Shown here: piece by piece, positions 62,588-64,000 of the stretch | How the letters are laid out: each line of letters starts with the position of its first letter | Numbering within the stretch: position 1 is the first letter of the stretch | From: Eikenella glucosivorans | GTDB taxonomy: Bacteria; Pseudomonadota; Gammaproteobacteria; Burkholderiales; Neisseriaceae | Length of the DNA stretch: 64,000 bases | Direction: 5' to 3' | Assembly (NCBI RefSeq): GCF_016025525.2 | Contig: NZ_JACSGR010000007.1 | Span: 1-64,000, forward strand | Translations under genes and position numbers: made by a program | The notes under the pieces: generated by a model | Database searches by the model: none | The model's input: the letters and a program-made list of their open reading frames with translations, nothing else | Told to the model about the DNA's origin: nothing

Positions 62588-62813
62588 GCGCACCACACCT
62601 ACCTAATCCAAACAACGCCGCTATTTTTGCAAAGCCGCCACAATTATGCCGCAACAAACTTTTACAAAACTTCAAGAAACTAGCAGAATGGTGTATCATT
62701 CACATTACCGATGCGCTGGAGGCTGTCCACGCGGGCGGCAAACGGCATATCGATCAAGCAGTTCGTTTAGGCAATACCGACATCCGTTTGAAGTTTGAAT
62801 TAAGGAGAAAACT

Positions 62814-63755
62814 ATGTTGTATCCGATTCAAGAACCCTTCCGCAGCGGCATGCTGCCCGTATCCGAGCTCCACACAATCTATTGGGAAGAAAGCGGCAAC
62901 CCCGCCGGTATTCCCGTCATTTTCCTGCACGGCGGCCCCGGCGCAGGCTCCAGCCCCGCCTGCCGAGGCTTTTTCAACCCCGAAAAATACCGAATCGTCA
63001 TCATCGACCAGCGCGGCAGCGGCAAATCCACCCCCTATGCCGAAACCCGCGAAAACACCACCTGGGATTTGGTGGAAGACATTGAAAAAGTGCGCGAAAT
63101 GCTCGGCATCGACACTTGGCTGGTGTTCGGCGGATCATGGGGCAGCACCCTCGCCCTGGCCTATGCCGAAACCCACCCCGACCGCGTGCGCGGCCTCGTG
63201 CTGAGAGGCGTATTCCTCTGCCGCCAGCTCGAAATCAACTGGCTGAGCGAAGAAGGCGGCGTGAGCATGATTTACCCCGAGCAATGGCAGCGCTATCTGG
63301 CCGGTGTGCCGGTTGAACAGCGCCGCGGCTCCTTAGTGGAAGCCTACTATTGGCTGCTCAATTCGCCCGATCCTGCCGTGCACCTGCCTGCCGCCAAAGC
63401 CTGGGCTGATTGGGAAAGCTGGCTGATTTGGTTCGACCCCAAACCGGTAGATGAAGACCCGCAGGCCTCCCTCGCCATCGCCCGCTTCGAAAACTACTAT
63501 TTCGTGCATCAAGGCTGGCTGCAGGGCGACAAATCCATCCTGGCCAACGCCCACAAAATCCGGCATATCCCCACCATCATCGTGCAAGGCCGCTACGACC
63601 TCTGCACCCCCACCCGCAGCGCGTGGGATTTAAAACAGGCCTTGCCGCAAGCCGATTTGCGCATTATCCAAAGCGGCCACTACGCGCAAAACCCCGCCAT
63701 CGCCGAAGCTCTGGTGCAAGCCACCGACGAATTCGCCGAACGGCTCGGCGGCTGA
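62814..63755 (+). CDS. pip: Proline iminopeptidase
   Basis: This 313-residue S33-family alpha/beta hydrolase removes N-terminal proline from peptides. PVIFLHGGPGAGSSPACRGFFNPEKYRIVIIDQRGSGKS is the oxyanion-hole region, and VFGGSWGSTLALAYAETHPDRV holds the nucleophile Ser in GGSWGS. GRYDLCTP carries the acid residue and IQSGHYAQNP the His. AAGGAGAAAACT precedes the ATG. It stands alone and ends in a DUS hairpin. The length is usual for Neisseria Pip. Confidence 0.95.
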   Translation: MLYPIQEPFRSGMLPVSELHTIYWEESGNPAGIPVIFLHGGPGAGSSPACRGFFNPEKYRIVIIDQRGSGKSTPYAETRENTTWDLVEDIEKVREMLGIDTWLVFGGSWGSTLALAYAETHPDRVRGLVLRGVFLCRQLEINWLSEEGGVSMIYPEQWQRYLAGVPVEQRRGSLVEAYYWLLNSPDPAVHLPAAKAWADWESWLIWFDPKPVDEDPQASLAIARFENYYFVHQGWLQGDKSILANAHKIRHIPTIIVQGRYDLCTPTRSAWDLKQALPQADLRIIQSGHYAQNPAIAEALVQATDEFAERLGG

Positions 63756-63783
63756 CACTCCCCCGCTTAAATCGTTCGCGATG

Positions 63784-63815
63784 CAGGCTACCTGAATTTC
63801 AGGTAGCCTTTTTTA
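63784..63815 (+). terminator. Inverted DUS terminator of pip
   Basis: CAGGCTACCTGAA and TTCAGGTAGCCTTTTTT overlap with almost no loop and end in six T residues, 29 bases after the stop. Confidence 0.8.
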
Positions 63816-63877
63816 TGCCCGATGATGCTACCTGAAACAAGCACACCTCTCTTTGCCAGACTCCGCACCAGAACAGC

Positions 63878-63883
63878 TATAAT
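63878..63883 (+). promoter_or_regulatory. Probable -10 box of ubiD
   Basis: CAGCTATAATGCC has a perfect TATAAT 76 bases before the ubiD start. Confidence 0.45.
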
Positions 63884-63958
63884 GCCCGCCATTCAATCAG
63901 GCTACCTGAAAACTGTATCCCCGCATTTTCAGGTAGCCTCTTTAGGAAGCAATCAGCC

Positions 63959-64000
63959 ATGAAATACCAAGACCTCCGCGACTTCACCGCCCTACTCGAA
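63959..64000 (+). CDS. ubiD: 4-hydroxy-3-polyprenylbenzoate decarboxylase, 5' end only
   Basis: Only 14 codons are inside the window: MKYQDLRDFTALLE. This is the typical N-terminus of UbiD, which decarboxylates the prenylated ring in ubiquinone synthesis using prenylated FMN. AGGAAG lies 9 bases upstream of the ATG and a TATAAT box about 76 bases upstream. The rest of the gene is cut off at the window end, so intactness cannot be judged. It is a second ubiquinone gene close to ubiTVU. Confidence 0.7.
   Translation, partial: MKYQDLRDFTALLE

Noticed and set aside
62640..62813. Open frame running through the leader of pip (with KLAEWCIIHITDALEAVHAGGKRHIDQAVRLG)
   Set aside because: It lacks a convincing start and ribosome binding site and continues out of frame into pip. 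It may be a decayed gene, but I cannot support it.

Overview
The window is chromosomal DNA of a GC-rich, naturally transformable member of the Neisseriaceae, most likely an Eikenella. The main clue is the 12-mer AGGCTACCTGAA and its reverse complement, which occurs roughly one hundred times by eye. This is the AG-eikDUS dialect of the Neisseriaceae DNA uptake sequence (DUS). Supporting clues are an intact Correia element at 8170-8276 with two remnants, and Neisseriaceae-type housekeeping genes.

Layout. 0-17.4 kb: the tail of a gene cut by the window edge (perhaps an IS30-type transposase), an exported protein, an AT-rich orphan, algH-ruvX, a threonine aldolase-like gene, gpmI-mntP-envC-(orphan)-ctpA, ppa, dxs, rsgA, a small ORF facing an SRP RNA gene (ffs), an EEP-family phosphatase and an AhpD-like protein. 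17.5-19.3 kb: proS. 19.4-37.7 kb: a surface-glycan locus read leftwards. It holds every enzyme needed for CMP-pseudaminic acid (pseB, pseC, a fused pseG-pseH, pseI, pseF), a Wzx-type flippase, three glycosyltransferases (GT52, GT14, GT2), a phosphoglycosyl transferase that starts the chain, and galE, closed by an intrinsic terminator. Unrelated genes split it (VOC protein, nitroreductase, histidine phosphatase, YqaA-like protein, DUF1653, FocA-like channel and two orphans). 38-48.3 kb: an alpha/beta-hydrolase-like protein, rplM-rpsI, htpG, rpsT, an AI-2E family permease, DUF1853, glnD and an exported protein. 48.6-54.6 kb: a three-part NUDIX protein, an anchored protein, hemW, two lipoproteins, uspA, tcdA and a YdiL-like protein. 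54.8-59.4 kb: ubiT, ubiV and ubiU, the oxygen-independent ubiquinone pathway, separated by four orphan ORFs, with an FNR-like box upstream of ubiU. 59.6-64 kb: alaS with an unusual internal insertion, pip, and the start of ubiD.

How it fits together. The glycan locus has an initiating transferase and a flippase but no recognisable polymerase. This suggests a short pseudaminic-acid-containing oligosaccharide that is flipped whole and attached to a protein or lipid. The ubiTVU genes, the FNR-like box, the FocA-like channel and ubiD fit growth at low oxygen. DUS copies serve several local roles: inverted pairs act as likely terminators, some lie in frame within genes, and two sit where they could supply a ribosome binding site. 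DUS from other dialects (AG-DUS, AG-mucDUS, simDUS and kingDUS types) cluster in particular segments and look like traces of DNA taken up from relatives.

Coordinates and reading frames were read directly. Family assignments come from motif recognition without database searches.
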